64,000 bases of DNA, from contig CAMFIF010000007.1 in assembly GCA_945952415.1 (NCBI GenBank), positions 62,001 to 126,000 of the forward strand. The letters are read 5' to 3'. The stretch is from an uncultured Rhizobium sp. (GTDB lineage Bacteria > Pseudomonadota > Alphaproteobacteria > Rhizobiales > Rhizobiaceae). Under the pieces are notes generated by a model. The model was not told where the DNA came from and made no database searches. It worked only from the letters and a program-made list of their open reading frames with translations. The translations under genes were made by a program, and so were the position numbers. Position 1 is the stretch's first letter, and the number at the start of each line of letters is the position of its first letter. Shown piece by piece: positions 20,348-30,189 of this stretch.

Positions 20348-22653
20348 CCCAGTACGACATAAACAAGGGTGATCGGTATGTGTTCCTGCACGGGAGCGCG
20401 TCCGGCACGTTCACCGTGGAAGACGCAAGTGACGAGGCGGCGGTCGCGCTTCTGTCGCTTGAGGATGGAAAGACAAAACGCATCACTGCCTTGGACCTTG
20501 CGATCCTGCAGGCGCAGGGTGGTGCCGTGCGCACGGCGCGGGAAGGGCAGCCAATCCAGACGCTGACGGCGTCGGATTACCGCGCTATCCAGGAGCCGCC
20601 GGGCGAATACCTATCCGCTAAGCAGGAGAGGGATTGGCTCAACCTTCAGAAAGACTTCAAGCGGGCCTCGACACTGCTTTTCTATGTCCGGGAATTCGAC
20701 AAGCATCCGGGCCTGGTGACAACAGAGGGGCCGCTGTCAAACTTCATCCTGTCCAAAGCCAGCTCCGCCAAGGCGGCGGGCTTCGAGTGGACCCCTTCCA
20801 CGAGCGCGGTGAGAAAGGCGCTGGCCAAGGGCGGGCCCGGAAACAGGTCGCTTGCACTCCTTCTCCGCAGGACAAACTCCGCCCGGCTTAGGCAGAAGTG
20901 GCCTCCCAGCATATACGACCTTGGACAGGAGACTGTTCGGTATTTCTGGTCCAACGAGAACGTCAAACACATCGATGCTCATAGCTATTTCGATGACAGG
21001 TTCTACCTTATCCGGGATCAAGAGAGGCAGAGAATGCGGGAGGAGAGTGGCTCCGACGACAGCGACCCAGTCTTCGACTTCGAGCCGCCTTGCCATCAAA
21101 CCATTTCGAACTGGATTAACAGCGCGAAGTGCCATGCCACAGTCAGGTCGAAATACGGGGTGAGGCAGGCAAATCGCGAACTGCGCGGGCGTGGCGAAAG
21201 CATGGATGCGATTGCCCCTCTTGAGATAATAGTTCTGGACCAGACCCTCGGCGACATCTGGGCTTGCGAGGAAGTTCAAGCGGACGGCACGACTGCTATA
21301 GTATTGAAGCGACCGTGGATTGTGTGGGCGATGGATTTGTTCTCTCGCTCAGTCGCCGGTTTCAATATAACCTTCGAGCCGCCCTGCATCGCTACGTTCA
21401 TGATGTGCCTGCGCGAGGTCATATCGCCGAAAGCTGACCTGGTGAGAAGGTTTGGCGAGGCCAAAGGTGCCGCTGACGTCTGGGGAAAGTTCAGCTGCGT
21501 CGTCCTCGACAACGCAATGGCGCATATAGGCGTCACTGTGCAGGTCGTTGGCGATCTGGCAGGCTTTGAGGTTGACTACGCGCCGCTACGCACTCCCGAG
21601 TACAAGCCTTGGGTTGAGCGGCTGGTAGGTACCATGAACACGGCACTTCACGGCCTGCCCGGCGGCATCCCTGGCTCGCCTGAGAAGCTGAGGGAAACCG
21701 GTCTCGACCCGCGCAAGACCGCGATGCTCAATCTGCACGAGATCAAGAGCCTCATGGATCACAAGGTGGTTGAATATCACCTGGAGGTTCACAGCGGCAT
21801 CGGGATGGCTCCGGCGCGGAAATGGTCCGAAGGGTTGCTGGAGCATGGCAGGCCAACGGTCGATGACGCGCGGGCGTTTAAAATGGTTCTCGGGCGCTAC
21901 GAGACCCGGACGCTGACCGCCGAGGGGATACTTTTCGATGGACACGACTTCCACGACCAGGTGCTCACGTCAACGCTGCTGAACGATCTGGCCCGCTTCC
22001 ACAAGAGTCGGAAAGGCCGCAAACTCGGCCAATCCGCTTCCTTCAGGGTGCATTTCTTCTACTACGACGGGGACTGCTCCTCCATCTTCGTCCTGAACGA
22101 GTTCACCAAGGAGGTGGTCGAACTGCCGAACGCCGATGAGTTCTATCGGGAGAGCCCCGTGTCATTCGCATTCGCGAAAGGAGAGCGGGAGAATCAGGCA
22201 AGGCTAAACCAGCAGTTCCACACCAGGGAAGAGAAAGCCGCCGCAAGACGGGCCTTCAAGCGCGAATTGGAGGAGAGCCTGGCTACCAGCAGCCACCGGC
22301 AGGGTCAGCGCACGATCAGGGTGCTGCATGGCGGCGAGAAGCCTCAGCTCGCGCCGGGCGATCAGATTGTCGATATCCTGGCCAAGCCAAGTATCAGCGG
22401 GATGCCGAAAGCAGTCGAGATTCCGTCTCGTATGCCTCTGGTTGAACGAGTCGACGATGTTGTGGCCCCACCCGGACGCAAGGTCGCTCAGAAGAAGAGA
22501 AAGACAAGGCCGAAGGGAGCCCCTTCCGCTCTTGTCGCCAATGATGCGCTGAAGCATGAGGCGCTCCCGTCGGCCATGCCCCCTGCGGACCAAGGGCGTT
22601 CCAGAAGCGAGGCCGAGCTGGACGAGCTGGCAAAACGCTACGGCTTCAGTTGA
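20344..22653 (+). CDS. tnsB: TnsB/TniA-like DDE transposase (rve integrase core)
   Basis: EIIVLDQTLGDIW...WIVWAMDLFSRSVAGFNI...CVVLDNAMAHIG...LRTPEYKPWVERLVGTMN. Confidence 0.92.
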   Translation: MTQYDINKGDRYVFLHGSASGTFTVEDASDEAAVALLSLEDGKTKRITALDLAILQAQGGAVRTAREGQPIQTLTASDYRAIQEPPGEYLSAKQERDWLNLQKDFKRASTLLFYVREFDKHPGLVTTEGPLSNFILSKASSAKAAGFEWTPSTSAVRKALAKGGPGNRSLALLLRRTNSARLRQKWPPSIYDLGQETVRYFWSNENVKHIDAHSYFDDRFYLIRDQERQRMREESGSDDSDPVFDFEPPCHQTISNWINSAKCHATVRSKYGVRQANRELRGRGESMDAIAPLEIIVLDQTLGDIWACEEVQADGTTAIVLKRPWIVWAMDLFSRSVAGFNITFEPPCIATFMMCLREVISPKADLVRRFGEAKGAADVWGKFSCVVLDNAMAHIGVTVQVVGDLAGFEVDYAPLRTPEYKPWVERLVGTMNTALHGLPGGIPGSPEKLRETGLDPRKTAMLNLHEIKSLMDHKVVEYHLEVHSGIGMAPARKWSEGLLEHGRPTVDDARAFKMVLGRYETRTLTAEGILFDGHDFHDQVLTSTLLNDLARFHKSRKGRKLGQSASFRVHFFYYDGDCSSIFVLNEFTKEVVELPNADEFYRESPVSFAFAKGERENQARLNQQFHTREEKAAARRAFKRELEESLATSSHRQGQRTIRVLHGGEKPQLAPGDQIVDILAKPSISGMPKAVEIPSRMPLVERVDDVVAPPGRKVAQKKRKTRPKGAPSALVANDALKHEALPSAMPPADQGRSRSEAELDELAKRYGFS

Positions 22654-22715
22654 GTGCGGCTGGCCACTTACCCGGCCCAGCTCAGTATTAACGTTCCAAA
22701 TCCGGAGTCTCGCCT

Positions 22716-23720
22716 ATGCCAACGTCGGTCCCCGTCGAAGACATCGACTACGTATTCAGCACGCTACGCGTAGAGCATATCTTCATGAAGAAGGCGCACA
22801 GGCGCTTCGACATGCTGCGTCACACACGCCGTCAAATTCTGAACGGCACCAGTCTCCGCGATGAGGCGAAATGCGCGACATTGATCGCCGACACGCAAAG
22901 CGGCAAATCGACCATAGTCAAGGCCTACCTGGAGCGGAACGTCGTCGACTACTGCTACTCCTCCGGACTTTTTGACCGCGACACACCGGCGTCTGTCGTC
23001 AGCAGGCAGCAGCGGATAGTCGTTTATGTCCGTGTCTCGGGAGCATCGACGCTGATGTCGCTCCTGGAGGACATTCTCCGGGCCTATAAGGACCCGCGCC
23101 CCGAGTACGGTAATCTGGGAAGCAAGAAGCATCGGGTCCTGAACTATATCCAGCAGTTCCGGACTGAGCTTTTGATCTTCGACGAGATGAATCATCTTCG
23201 GGTCGGCGCACCGTCGATCAACGCTCGCGTGGAAGCCGGTAGAGTGCACAACACGCTGAAGGATTTCCTGCTGGATGGCTGCCCCGCTGTCTTCGTCGGA
23301 ACGACGCAGGCGAGCGAGAAGATTCTCAGCGAGCCGCAGATCAGGGCCCGGTGCATCGAAGAGCTGTTTCTGGGGCCCCTCAGTTTCCGCAAACCGGAGC
23401 ATCATACAGCGTTTAAAGAGTACTGCGGGCTCTTTGGCTTGATGCTTCAGCGCTGCGGCCTCTTTCCCGAGCGCAGCAACTTCATCGGCGACAGGACGCT
23501 TGCCTGCATCTATATCGCCTGCGGCGGTTACCTCGGACACGCTGCGAATCTGTTCCAGCGTGCGGCTGTATACGCCATTGAGGACGGTTCTCCGAGGATC
23601 GAGGTTCGCCATCTGTCAGACGCGGCGGACGACTACACTCTCTTCAACAGGCTCGCCGCCTCCAATCCCTTCCTGGAGTTGGATGGCGGCACCGATGATC
23701 GGATGGCGGCCAATGGCTAG
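22716..23720 (+). CDS. tnsC: TnsC/TniB-like AAA+ ATPase transposition regulator
   Basis: Walker A-like IADTQSGKSTIVKAY; Walker B ELLIFDEMNHLR; DGCPAVFVGTTQASEKIL. Confidence 0.9.
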   Translation: MPTSVPVEDIDYVFSTLRVEHIFMKKAHRRFDMLRHTRRQILNGTSLRDEAKCATLIADTQSGKSTIVKAYLERNVVDYCYSSGLFDRDTPASVVSRQQRIVVYVRVSGASTLMSLLEDILRAYKDPRPEYGNLGSKKHRVLNYIQQFRTELLIFDEMNHLRVGAPSINARVEAGRVHNTLKDFLLDGCPAVFVGTTQASEKILSEPQIRARCIEELFLGPLSFRKPEHHTAFKEYCGLFGLMLQRCGLFPERSNFIGDRTLACIYIACGGYLGHAANLFQRAAVYAIEDGSPRIEVRHLSDAADDYTLFNRLAASNPFLELDGGTDDRMAANG

Positions 23721-25548
23721 CGCCGGATATATCCAAGGAAACGCACCGCAGCCGGTTATGGCGCTGCCAGTTAGACTGGAGCCGGGAGAGCACCTTCGCG
23801 ACGCCGCATACCGCGCCATGTCCCGGAACGGCTTCACCAACAGCGATTTCGCGCTGAAGCTCGCTGGAACGCGCTCCTTCAAAACCTTGTCCGGAATTCG
23901 GGACTGCACAGAAGAGGAGATCGCGCGTCTGCTCTTTGTTCTCGGAATCGAAGAGGACGCCGACGCAACGAGGCTTTCGTTAGATAACTCGTGCCAGAGC
24001 GGCCGAAACGAGATGAGCTTCTTCGGGCTTGAGCTGCGCAGAGGTCATCTAGCGACCGCGCGTCGGGTCGCTCCCTCAACGCTGCGGCAGCGCAGCGTTC
24101 TGAAAGGGAGCTGGTCGCTGCGTCCTCTGAGCTTCGACCTCTCCACCATGGAGATGCTGTTGGAGAAGTGCCCTGTGTGCCGGAAGGTGCTTGGGTGGTC
24201 ACGCTGCCTCGGGGTATGCTTCTGCGATAATTGCTTCGATCCCGATCACCCCTGGAGCGGAGTGGTGGACCTTCGCGACTTTCCGCAGGCAAAAGTGGAG
24301 GTTCATGACGGGGAGGCATTGGCCTTTCTTGCGGAAATCGTCGACCCTGAGCAAACGAGTCAGCTTTCGAAGCGCAAACTGCACGATCAGATCGCGGTAC
24401 TTTCAAGGGGAGAAGTTTTCCAGTTTATTGTACAGATAGCGGGCCGCCTGGACCGGATCGGACGCAACTCAAACCAGCGATTGTCGCCGATGTCGCTTGA
24501 GAGGGCCTCCAGAGCAATTCTGGGGTGGCCTGAAGAATTCGACGGCCTTGGTCTTGATGAACCTGGAAGACTTGACGGACCCAAACCTAAAGCCACAGCC
24601 ATCATGTCATTGAAAGCGGACGAGACGCTGTCACCAGCTGTTCGCTCTCTTGTGAAGGAGCGTTCGGACAGATTGCTCGGGCGCAGGCTTCTGTCGAGGA
24701 TCAATAGCCTCAAGGGGTCGCCTGTGAGGAGCCACGTCGGGCCTGCCGATCCTAAACGCAGGAACTTCAAGGGGGAGCTGGCCCGTGCCGCCGCGATAGC
24801 CGGAGGTCTTCATCCGGCCGAGGCGGCGGTCGCGTTCCTTAGAGCAAATCCACAGTCACGCGCTATCGCCTCTGTGCTGGGGCTGCCTGTTCCGCAGCTT
24901 CTACCGGCATTTAAGGACGGACTGCTCGGCGATTTTTCCCCTTTGGGTGAGGGAGAGGGGGCGTGGCGCGTTTGTCCGCTCGACACTCCGCTGCTTGAGT
25001 GGGTCAGGCTCCGGGCTACGGAATCGCGCCCCGATCATACCCTCTCCCTTTTCCGGGCCGCGAACGCGATAGCGCACATGAGTGCGAACAGATGGTGGAG
25101 GACGTTGAGAGCGATCAAAGAGGGAGTTCTTCCCTTCTCACTGGTGCCCGCAAATTCGCCGCTCCTTTATAGGATACGGGTACACGATCTCAGCGCCCTA
25201 CGGGTATGTGTTTCCGAGGCAGAGCCTGCATCGCCGCTGGACCTATTGCCTCTCCGTCTCGACGAAACGGCGCAGGCTATGGGCAGAGCGGCGGAAGCCA
25301 TACGCGACCTAGTGACCCACGGCGTGCTTCCGCGCGAGCCAAGCTGGAGAGATATCGCCGATATGCGTACACATTGGATGTTTTGCTCTGAGATCACGCA
25401 GGCCGCCGCTCTTTCGGGAGTCTCGCTCAATCGGCCAGACATCGTAATGGGCAGAACTTCCGCCGCAAAGATCACAGCAGCCAGTACGACTCTTTGGTCC
25501 CGGTCCGATGTTGAGAGCTATCTCGGCTTCAGGACGGGCCTTACATGA
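23713..25548 (+). CDS. tniQ: TniQ/TnsD-family targeting protein, copy 1
   Basis: LPVRLEPGEHLRDAAYRAMSRNGFTN; MSFFGLELRRGHLATARRVAPSTLRQ...KCPVCRKVLGWSRCLGVCFCDNCF zinc ribbon; ATG overlaps tnsC stop. Confidence 0.9.
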   Translation: MASAGYIQGNAPQPVMALPVRLEPGEHLRDAAYRAMSRNGFTNSDFALKLAGTRSFKTLSGIRDCTEEEIARLLFVLGIEEDADATRLSLDNSCQSGRNEMSFFGLELRRGHLATARRVAPSTLRQRSVLKGSWSLRPLSFDLSTMEMLLEKCPVCRKVLGWSRCLGVCFCDNCFDPDHPWSGVVDLRDFPQAKVEVHDGEALAFLAEIVDPEQTSQLSKRKLHDQIAVLSRGEVFQFIVQIAGRLDRIGRNSNQRLSPMSLERASRAILGWPEEFDGLGLDEPGRLDGPKPKATAIMSLKADETLSPAVRSLVKERSDRLLGRRLLSRINSLKGSPVRSHVGPADPKRRNFKGELARAAAIAGGLHPAEAAVAFLRANPQSRAIASVLGLPVPQLLPAFKDGLLGDFSPLGEGEGAWRVCPLDTPLLEWVRLRATESRPDHTLSLFRAANAIAHMSANRWWRTLRAIKEGVLPFSLVPANSPLLYRIRVHDLSALRVCVSEAEPASPLDLLPLRLDETAQAMGRAAEAIRDLVTHGVLPREPSWRDIADMRTHWMFCSEITQAAALSGVSLNRPDIVMGRTSAAKITAASTTLWSRSDVESYLGFRTGLT

Positions 25549-25745
25549 TCTTTCTTCAACGTCTTGTTCAAGGCATTGATCGCTCCCATAACCTCGGAAA
25601 GGTCGAACCGCGCATAATCATCGGTGATCACTTTCTTGTTCGGAACCTTGCTAGCGGTTGAGGGTTCAGATCGGCTAGTTGAATCTATCGCAGCAAAGTG
25701 ACATATTGCACTGGTCAATCTGACCCAATCTGAAAGGCTGTTGGT

Positions 25746-25925
25746 ATGGGTGCCGTTGCTAGCAAAGTCAGACCCGAAGCTGAAAACAAGCCAATCGCAA
25801 GTGAGGACCGCTCGTCTCTCACTACACTGTTACGCGCCGCTGATGAAGCTGATCGCGGACTGGTGGTCGACGTCTCCGGTTTGAGCCGTGAGCAGTATCT
25901 CAGCTACTTGATGAAAAACTTTTAG
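25746..25925 (+). CDS. Small antitoxin-like protein (59 aa)
   Basis: MGAVASKVRPEAENKPIASEDRSSLTTLLRAADEADRGLVVDVSGLSREQYLSYLMKNF; 11 bp upstream of the next ORF. Confidence 0.4.
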   Translation: MGAVASKVRPEAENKPIASEDRSSLTTLLRAADEADRGLVVDVSGLSREQYLSYLMKNF

Positions 25926-25936
25926 CAGATCATTGA

Positions 25937-26413
25937 ATGCCGACGAGGCTTAAGGACCCGAAGATTCAGGGGGTCCCGAAGAATGTTGAACACGCAAAGA
26001 GTTTTCGAGTAAGCGTAGACTTCAAAAAGAAGCCAGAGCTTGCCGAGGCTCTTGCGGGCATCTATCACGCAATCGAGAATGGATTTGCGCTTCCAAGTGG
26101 AAGCTATCGAGCGAACATTTCCACGACCAGAGACGAGCTTCTGGAGACCCACGGGATAATGCATCTCCATCTCGGTAGTGCGGATACTAGGGAACTTTTG
26201 TACTTGGTTCAGTTTCCAAAGCGGGTGGTGTTTCTGGAAGTCACAGACCACATCCACTTCACGACCGATCCCATCGGGCACCTCCTTCTCAATCATCATG
26301 AGAAGGCGGTTGCTGAGTTAAGTGCGCGATTTCAGGCGGAAGACGCCGCAGCGCTGGCCGACAAGACTGCCAAGATTCGCGGATCGCTTCTTCGAAAGTC
26401 GTCACAGGATTAA
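25937..26413 (+). CDS. Hypothetical protein, possible toxin of a two-gene module
   Basis: RDELLETHGIMHLHLGSADTRELLYLVQFPKRVVFLEVTDHIHF; paired with a small upstream ORF. Confidence 0.5.
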   Translation: MPTRLKDPKIQGVPKNVEHAKSFRVSVDFKKKPELAEALAGIYHAIENGFALPSGSYRANISTTRDELLETHGIMHLHLGSADTRELLYLVQFPKRVVFLEVTDHIHFTTDPIGHLLLNHHEKAVAELSARFQAEDAAALADKTAKIRGSLLRKSSQD

Positions 26414-26701
26414 TCGCAGCACGGCCAGTTGCAGAGTAATGTTCGGCCATTGAAGTCTTTCAGCGCTGTAGTTCGCAACCATCTTGCGTCTAGCCTTCAA
26501 CTCAGCAATGGGACCGCTGTTTGACCGAAGTGCTTGATCATTCGAAAATCATGCTCTGTGAGCTAGTCGAAAACGCAGACGTTGCCTTCGGGGGTCGGGC
26601 TGGCCGAATTTATGGATACGCATCGGCTCAGAAACATATCTTGTCCGTTGCGACTCGCCTGCTTTTCTATTTGTATCCCTTCGCGCATGGAGGGGTAAGA
26701 A

Positions 26702-27910
26702 TTGGCAAAGAGACTGCGACTGCCGTTTGAACGGTGGGAAATCGCCTTGGTCAAGGCGATGCTTGCCCGAGGCGGATATAGCGACCAAGAAATACTTGCA
26801 TACTTTACCAGACCGACACGGTCGGTGAACCACCGCGTGATTTCCGAGATCAGAACTGAAAGCAAGCATAAGGCTGTCAAGGCTGCAACCGACGACGATC
26901 TAAGCGTTTATCTCGCGACTTGGCCGGATATTGATCCGGCGACCGGCCTGAGTGTACGGGGCGACGAACTGCTGATTAAGGCTCGTGAGGCTATGATCGC
27001 AGCCGTTCATACTTTTAATGGCGCTGGTCTAACGTTTCGGGCGGAGCTGTTCATCGTTACCAGCGTCATCGCCTGGACCTACCTGATGCATGCTTATTAC
27101 AGGCGTGAAGGCATCGACTATCGCTATAAAAACGCGGACGGAACGGTTAAAAAGACGGCCTCCGGAGAAGAATGTTACTGGGAACTAGGAATGTGTCTCA
27201 GGCATGCGAGATGCCCGATACCGGCTGGTGCCGTGAAAAATCTGGAGTTCCTCATCTTGATCCGGCACGAGATCGAACATCGCATGACCAGCCGGATCGA
27301 CGACGCGGTCAGTGCGAAGATGCAAGCCTGCTGTATCAATTTCAACGAAGCGATCAAAAAGCTGTTTGGCGGCCAGTACGGTCTCGAACGTCGCCTTCCC
27401 ATTGCCCTGCAGTTTGTAACATTCAGTTCCGACCAGCGCTCCATCCTCAAGAAAGCCAGCTCGCTCCCGGCACATATTGAGACTCTGATGGATGAGTTTC
27501 ACAAGGGCCTTACAGATGAACAGATGGCCGATCCGGACTTCGCATACCGCGTAGTGTTCGTACCGAAGCTTGCGAACCGGAAGTCCGCTGCCGACCTCGC
27601 TGTCGAGTTCATAAAGCCGGGATCGGTGGAGGCCAACGAGATCAACCGTGTGCTGCTCAAGGAAGTCGAGAAAAAGCGGTATCTTGGCAAGCAGATTATC
27701 GAAATCATGCAGGCAGAGGGCTACCCCAAATTTAAACAGGGTAGTCACACCGCCCTGTGGCAGGCTCTCGATGCGAAAAACCCCGCGCATAACTTCGGCC
27801 GAGACGGCGAATACAAGGGGATGTGGGTCTGGTATGAGAGCTGGCTTCAGCGTGTGCGAGCCCATTGCCAGGAACACGCGGCAGATTATCAAGATGCCGC
27901 CGTTGTGTAG
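26702..27910 (+). CDS. DUF3644-like protein with HEPN-type R-x4-H motif
   Basis: LLIKAREAMIAAVHTFNGAGLTFRAELFIVTSVIAWTYLMHAYY...LEFLILIRHEIEHRMT (R-HEIE-H). Confidence 0.65.
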   Translation: MAKRLRLPFERWEIALVKAMLARGGYSDQEILAYFTRPTRSVNHRVISEIRTESKHKAVKAATDDDLSVYLATWPDIDPATGLSVRGDELLIKAREAMIAAVHTFNGAGLTFRAELFIVTSVIAWTYLMHAYYRREGIDYRYKNADGTVKKTASGEECYWELGMCLRHARCPIPAGAVKNLEFLILIRHEIEHRMTSRIDDAVSAKMQACCINFNEAIKKLFGGQYGLERRLPIALQFVTFSSDQRSILKKASSLPAHIETLMDEFHKGLTDEQMADPDFAYRVVFVPKLANRKSAADLAVEFIKPGSVEANEINRVLLKEVEKKRYLGKQIIEIMQAEGYPKFKQGSHTALWQALDAKNPAHNFGRDGEYKGMWVWYESWLQRVRAHCQEHAADYQDAAVV

Positions 27911-28204
27911 ACTGCTGAAAATGAGATCACTAGAAAAACGCAGAGCTAATACAGGTCGCGGAATCCACCGTCGGTTCTGCTCCAACTCCTTTCGCATGCA
28001 ATAGCATTGAATCCAGAAAGGCGGCCAGCAACCCAGCCCTGCTATGGACGTTACCCATAAGGCAGGTTCGCTGCTCCATTATACGCGCTTTTTGTGCCTT
28101 CCACCGCTTGTGCTGGAAGTGCTAGCCTTCACGGAGACGCGACTCGGTGTCAGCCGCCTTATGCCCGGAGAACTTTTCAGAGCATGCAGAGGTGAACGAA
28201 ATCG

Positions 28205-30061
28205 ATGGCTGACAATCAGCGACCGCAGATTACTGCGGAACGCATCGCCCTATCGATACCTGTAGCATTGATGCCAGGTGAGGGCTTGCCTGATCTGCTG
28301 TTAAGAGCAACCGCCTTGAACGGTTTCTCTCGCCCGTTTGAAATCATGGAATTAATCGGCGGAAGCAAAGAGCAGCGCTTTTCTCATTTCGGTGCGGCAA
28401 AATGGAATTTGGGTTTCGAAGGATTTGCGCAGCTCAGTGGTGCATTTAAAGATGATGCCGCCTTCGAACATCTTCTTTATCAGAAATCGACAAGGGAAGG
28501 CGTTTCGTTTTTCGGTAGGAACCTGCCTTTACACCAGTTGATCGGCCACCGGCGGATTGCACCCGGCGCTGTGAGGCTCCTTGGCTACCAGAAGGCCGTT
28601 TGGCACATCAATTCTTTGACTTTCGATCCCCAGAGTTTTGAAATGCTGATAGACCGCTGCCCGAAGTGCAGCAGCGAGCTGAGTTTCAGACAGACGCTCG
28701 GGATTGGGTTTTGCCACTCATGTCGGGATGTAATGAACCGCAGCAGGTCAAGAACTGATTTAACAGAATTTCTGCAGCCAGCGGCTGAAATTGATGATCA
28801 CGAAGCCGCTGCGTTTGTTACGTCACTAATCGATCCAGAAGTCAACATTCATGACCTTCATCTTGATCGACTTCATCCAGAGCTGCGCGGCTGTGATCCT
28901 GGGCATTTGTTTGACTTCGTTGCCCAGGTTGGCAAGGCGATGGACTACAAGGATGGCAGATGCCAACAGTTAAAGATGAAATTCAGCGCGGTTGGCGAAG
29001 TTACGCCTAATAATCTCTGTCGCGCCGCGCGAGCGTTCATGAACTGGCCGGATGGCTTCGTCGAAACTGCGGCGAGCCTAGCTGACAGCTGGTTTTTTCC
29101 GAGAGCGAAGAACTACTACGATCACCCTTTGCGAATAAGGATTTCAGCCAAATTATATGGTCATTCCTTCAGGAAATCGGTTGTAGCGCGGCTGAAGCAG
29201 TCAAAAAAGCTGTCGTTAGTAAAGAAGTCTGCCATAAAAGGTCGGAATAGCGCAATCGGTATTGTAGGTTCCGCCGACGGCAAAGTAAGACCTGCAGCGG
29301 TTGAGAAATTCTTGCTGTCCTACGCGAAGTCATCCAAAGCAATTCGCGCGGAAAGCGCAGCGACAGGGATTCCCGTCAGCTCTCTTATCTTGTGCTATGA
29401 AGAAGGCGGATTCCGCTGTCCAGACGAGCTTTTTATGACGAACGATGCCTTGGTGCTTGATCTGGCTTCGGCGGTCACTGACGCAGCTCACAAGGCAACA
29501 ACATTGCCCAAGAAAATTTTGTCTTTGAGAGATGTCGTCAGCGCATTAGGCGGTGCGGAAGGAAACCCTTGGCCATCGGTGCTGAGCCACATAGCGAAGG
29601 GGATGCTGCCAGTTGTGAAGAAGGGGCGAAAGGGAGCTTTGCTTGACAACCTATATGTCCGCGACTTCCGTCCGTGGAAAGCATACGCGGTCTCAGCGGG
29701 CAATTTCCATTCAATGAATGGGTTTTTTCTTACAGGCCACGACGCCGCTTTTCTTCTAAATAGCAGCATCGCGCAGATATCACATCTGGTGAAGGCGAAT
29801 TTGTTGCCGCAAGGGAAGATTCCAGCAAACAAAGTCTGGGAGTTCCGCCGCAAATTCATTACGCCAAGGGAGGTTGCGTCGCGACTTGTTATCAACGGGG
29901 AAAGCGCAAAGGCTAATCTCGTGGGAGTAGAGATGAATCGCTTCTCACTCAAGATGGTCACTGCAGAAGTGTTCGTGCGCCACCGGGCCGAAGTCGAGGA
30001 ATTTTACGGGCGAAGGCTGGTTATCAGCCGCGAAGAATCGCAAAATTTTCTACCGCTGTAG
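28205..30061 (+). CDS. tniQ: TniQ/TnsD-family protein, divergent second copy
   Basis: IPVALMPGEGLPDLLLRATALNGFSRPFEIMELIGG; VSFFGRNLPLHQLIGHRRIAPGAVRLLGYQKAVWHINSLTFDPQSFEMLIDRCPKCSSELSFRQTLGIGFCHSC, collinear with copy 1. Confidence 0.88.
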   Translation: MADNQRPQITAERIALSIPVALMPGEGLPDLLLRATALNGFSRPFEIMELIGGSKEQRFSHFGAAKWNLGFEGFAQLSGAFKDDAAFEHLLYQKSTREGVSFFGRNLPLHQLIGHRRIAPGAVRLLGYQKAVWHINSLTFDPQSFEMLIDRCPKCSSELSFRQTLGIGFCHSCRDVMNRSRSRTDLTEFLQPAAEIDDHEAAAFVTSLIDPEVNIHDLHLDRLHPELRGCDPGHLFDFVAQVGKAMDYKDGRCQQLKMKFSAVGEVTPNNLCRAARAFMNWPDGFVETAASLADSWFFPRAKNYYDHPLRIRISAKLYGHSFRKSVVARLKQSKKLSLVKKSAIKGRNSAIGIVGSADGKVRPAAVEKFLLSYAKSSKAIRAESAATGIPVSSLILCYEEGGFRCPDELFMTNDALVLDLASAVTDAAHKATTLPKKILSLRDVVSALGGAEGNPWPSVLSHIAKGMLPVVKKGRKGALLDNLYVRDFRPWKAYAVSAGNFHSMNGFFLTGHDAAFLLNSSIAQISHLVKANLLPQGKIPANKVWEFRRKFITPREVASRLVINGESAKANLVGVEMNRFSLKMVTAEVFVRHRAEVEEFYGRRLVISREESQNFLPL

Positions 30062-30189
30062 CGTTTTCAGCTACTTATCAGAATCGAGAGATATTTTTTT
30101 TGACACGCGGATTGACCTTCGCGCGATTCATTGTTCAGATTATCGAACAGATAGGGTTATTGAATTCAAAAAAACTGAAAGATAAAGCG

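Noticed and set aside
26401-26530. Short minus-strand reading frame (SNSGPIAELKARRKMVANYSAERLQWPNITLQLAVLRLIL*)
   Set aside because: Looks protein-like but has no clear start and could not be assigned; possibly a gene remnant
27990-28180. ATAAGGC/GCCTTAT inverted pair as a transposon end
   Set aside because: Too short and unlike the 18.5-kb repeats
18633-30105. TGTCAA at 18633 and TTGACA ending at 30105 as paired transposon termini
   Set aside because: Only 6 bp match, flanking 5-mers (caaga / cgcgg) do not form a target duplication, and the repeats lie outside 18633; not enough to call boundaries
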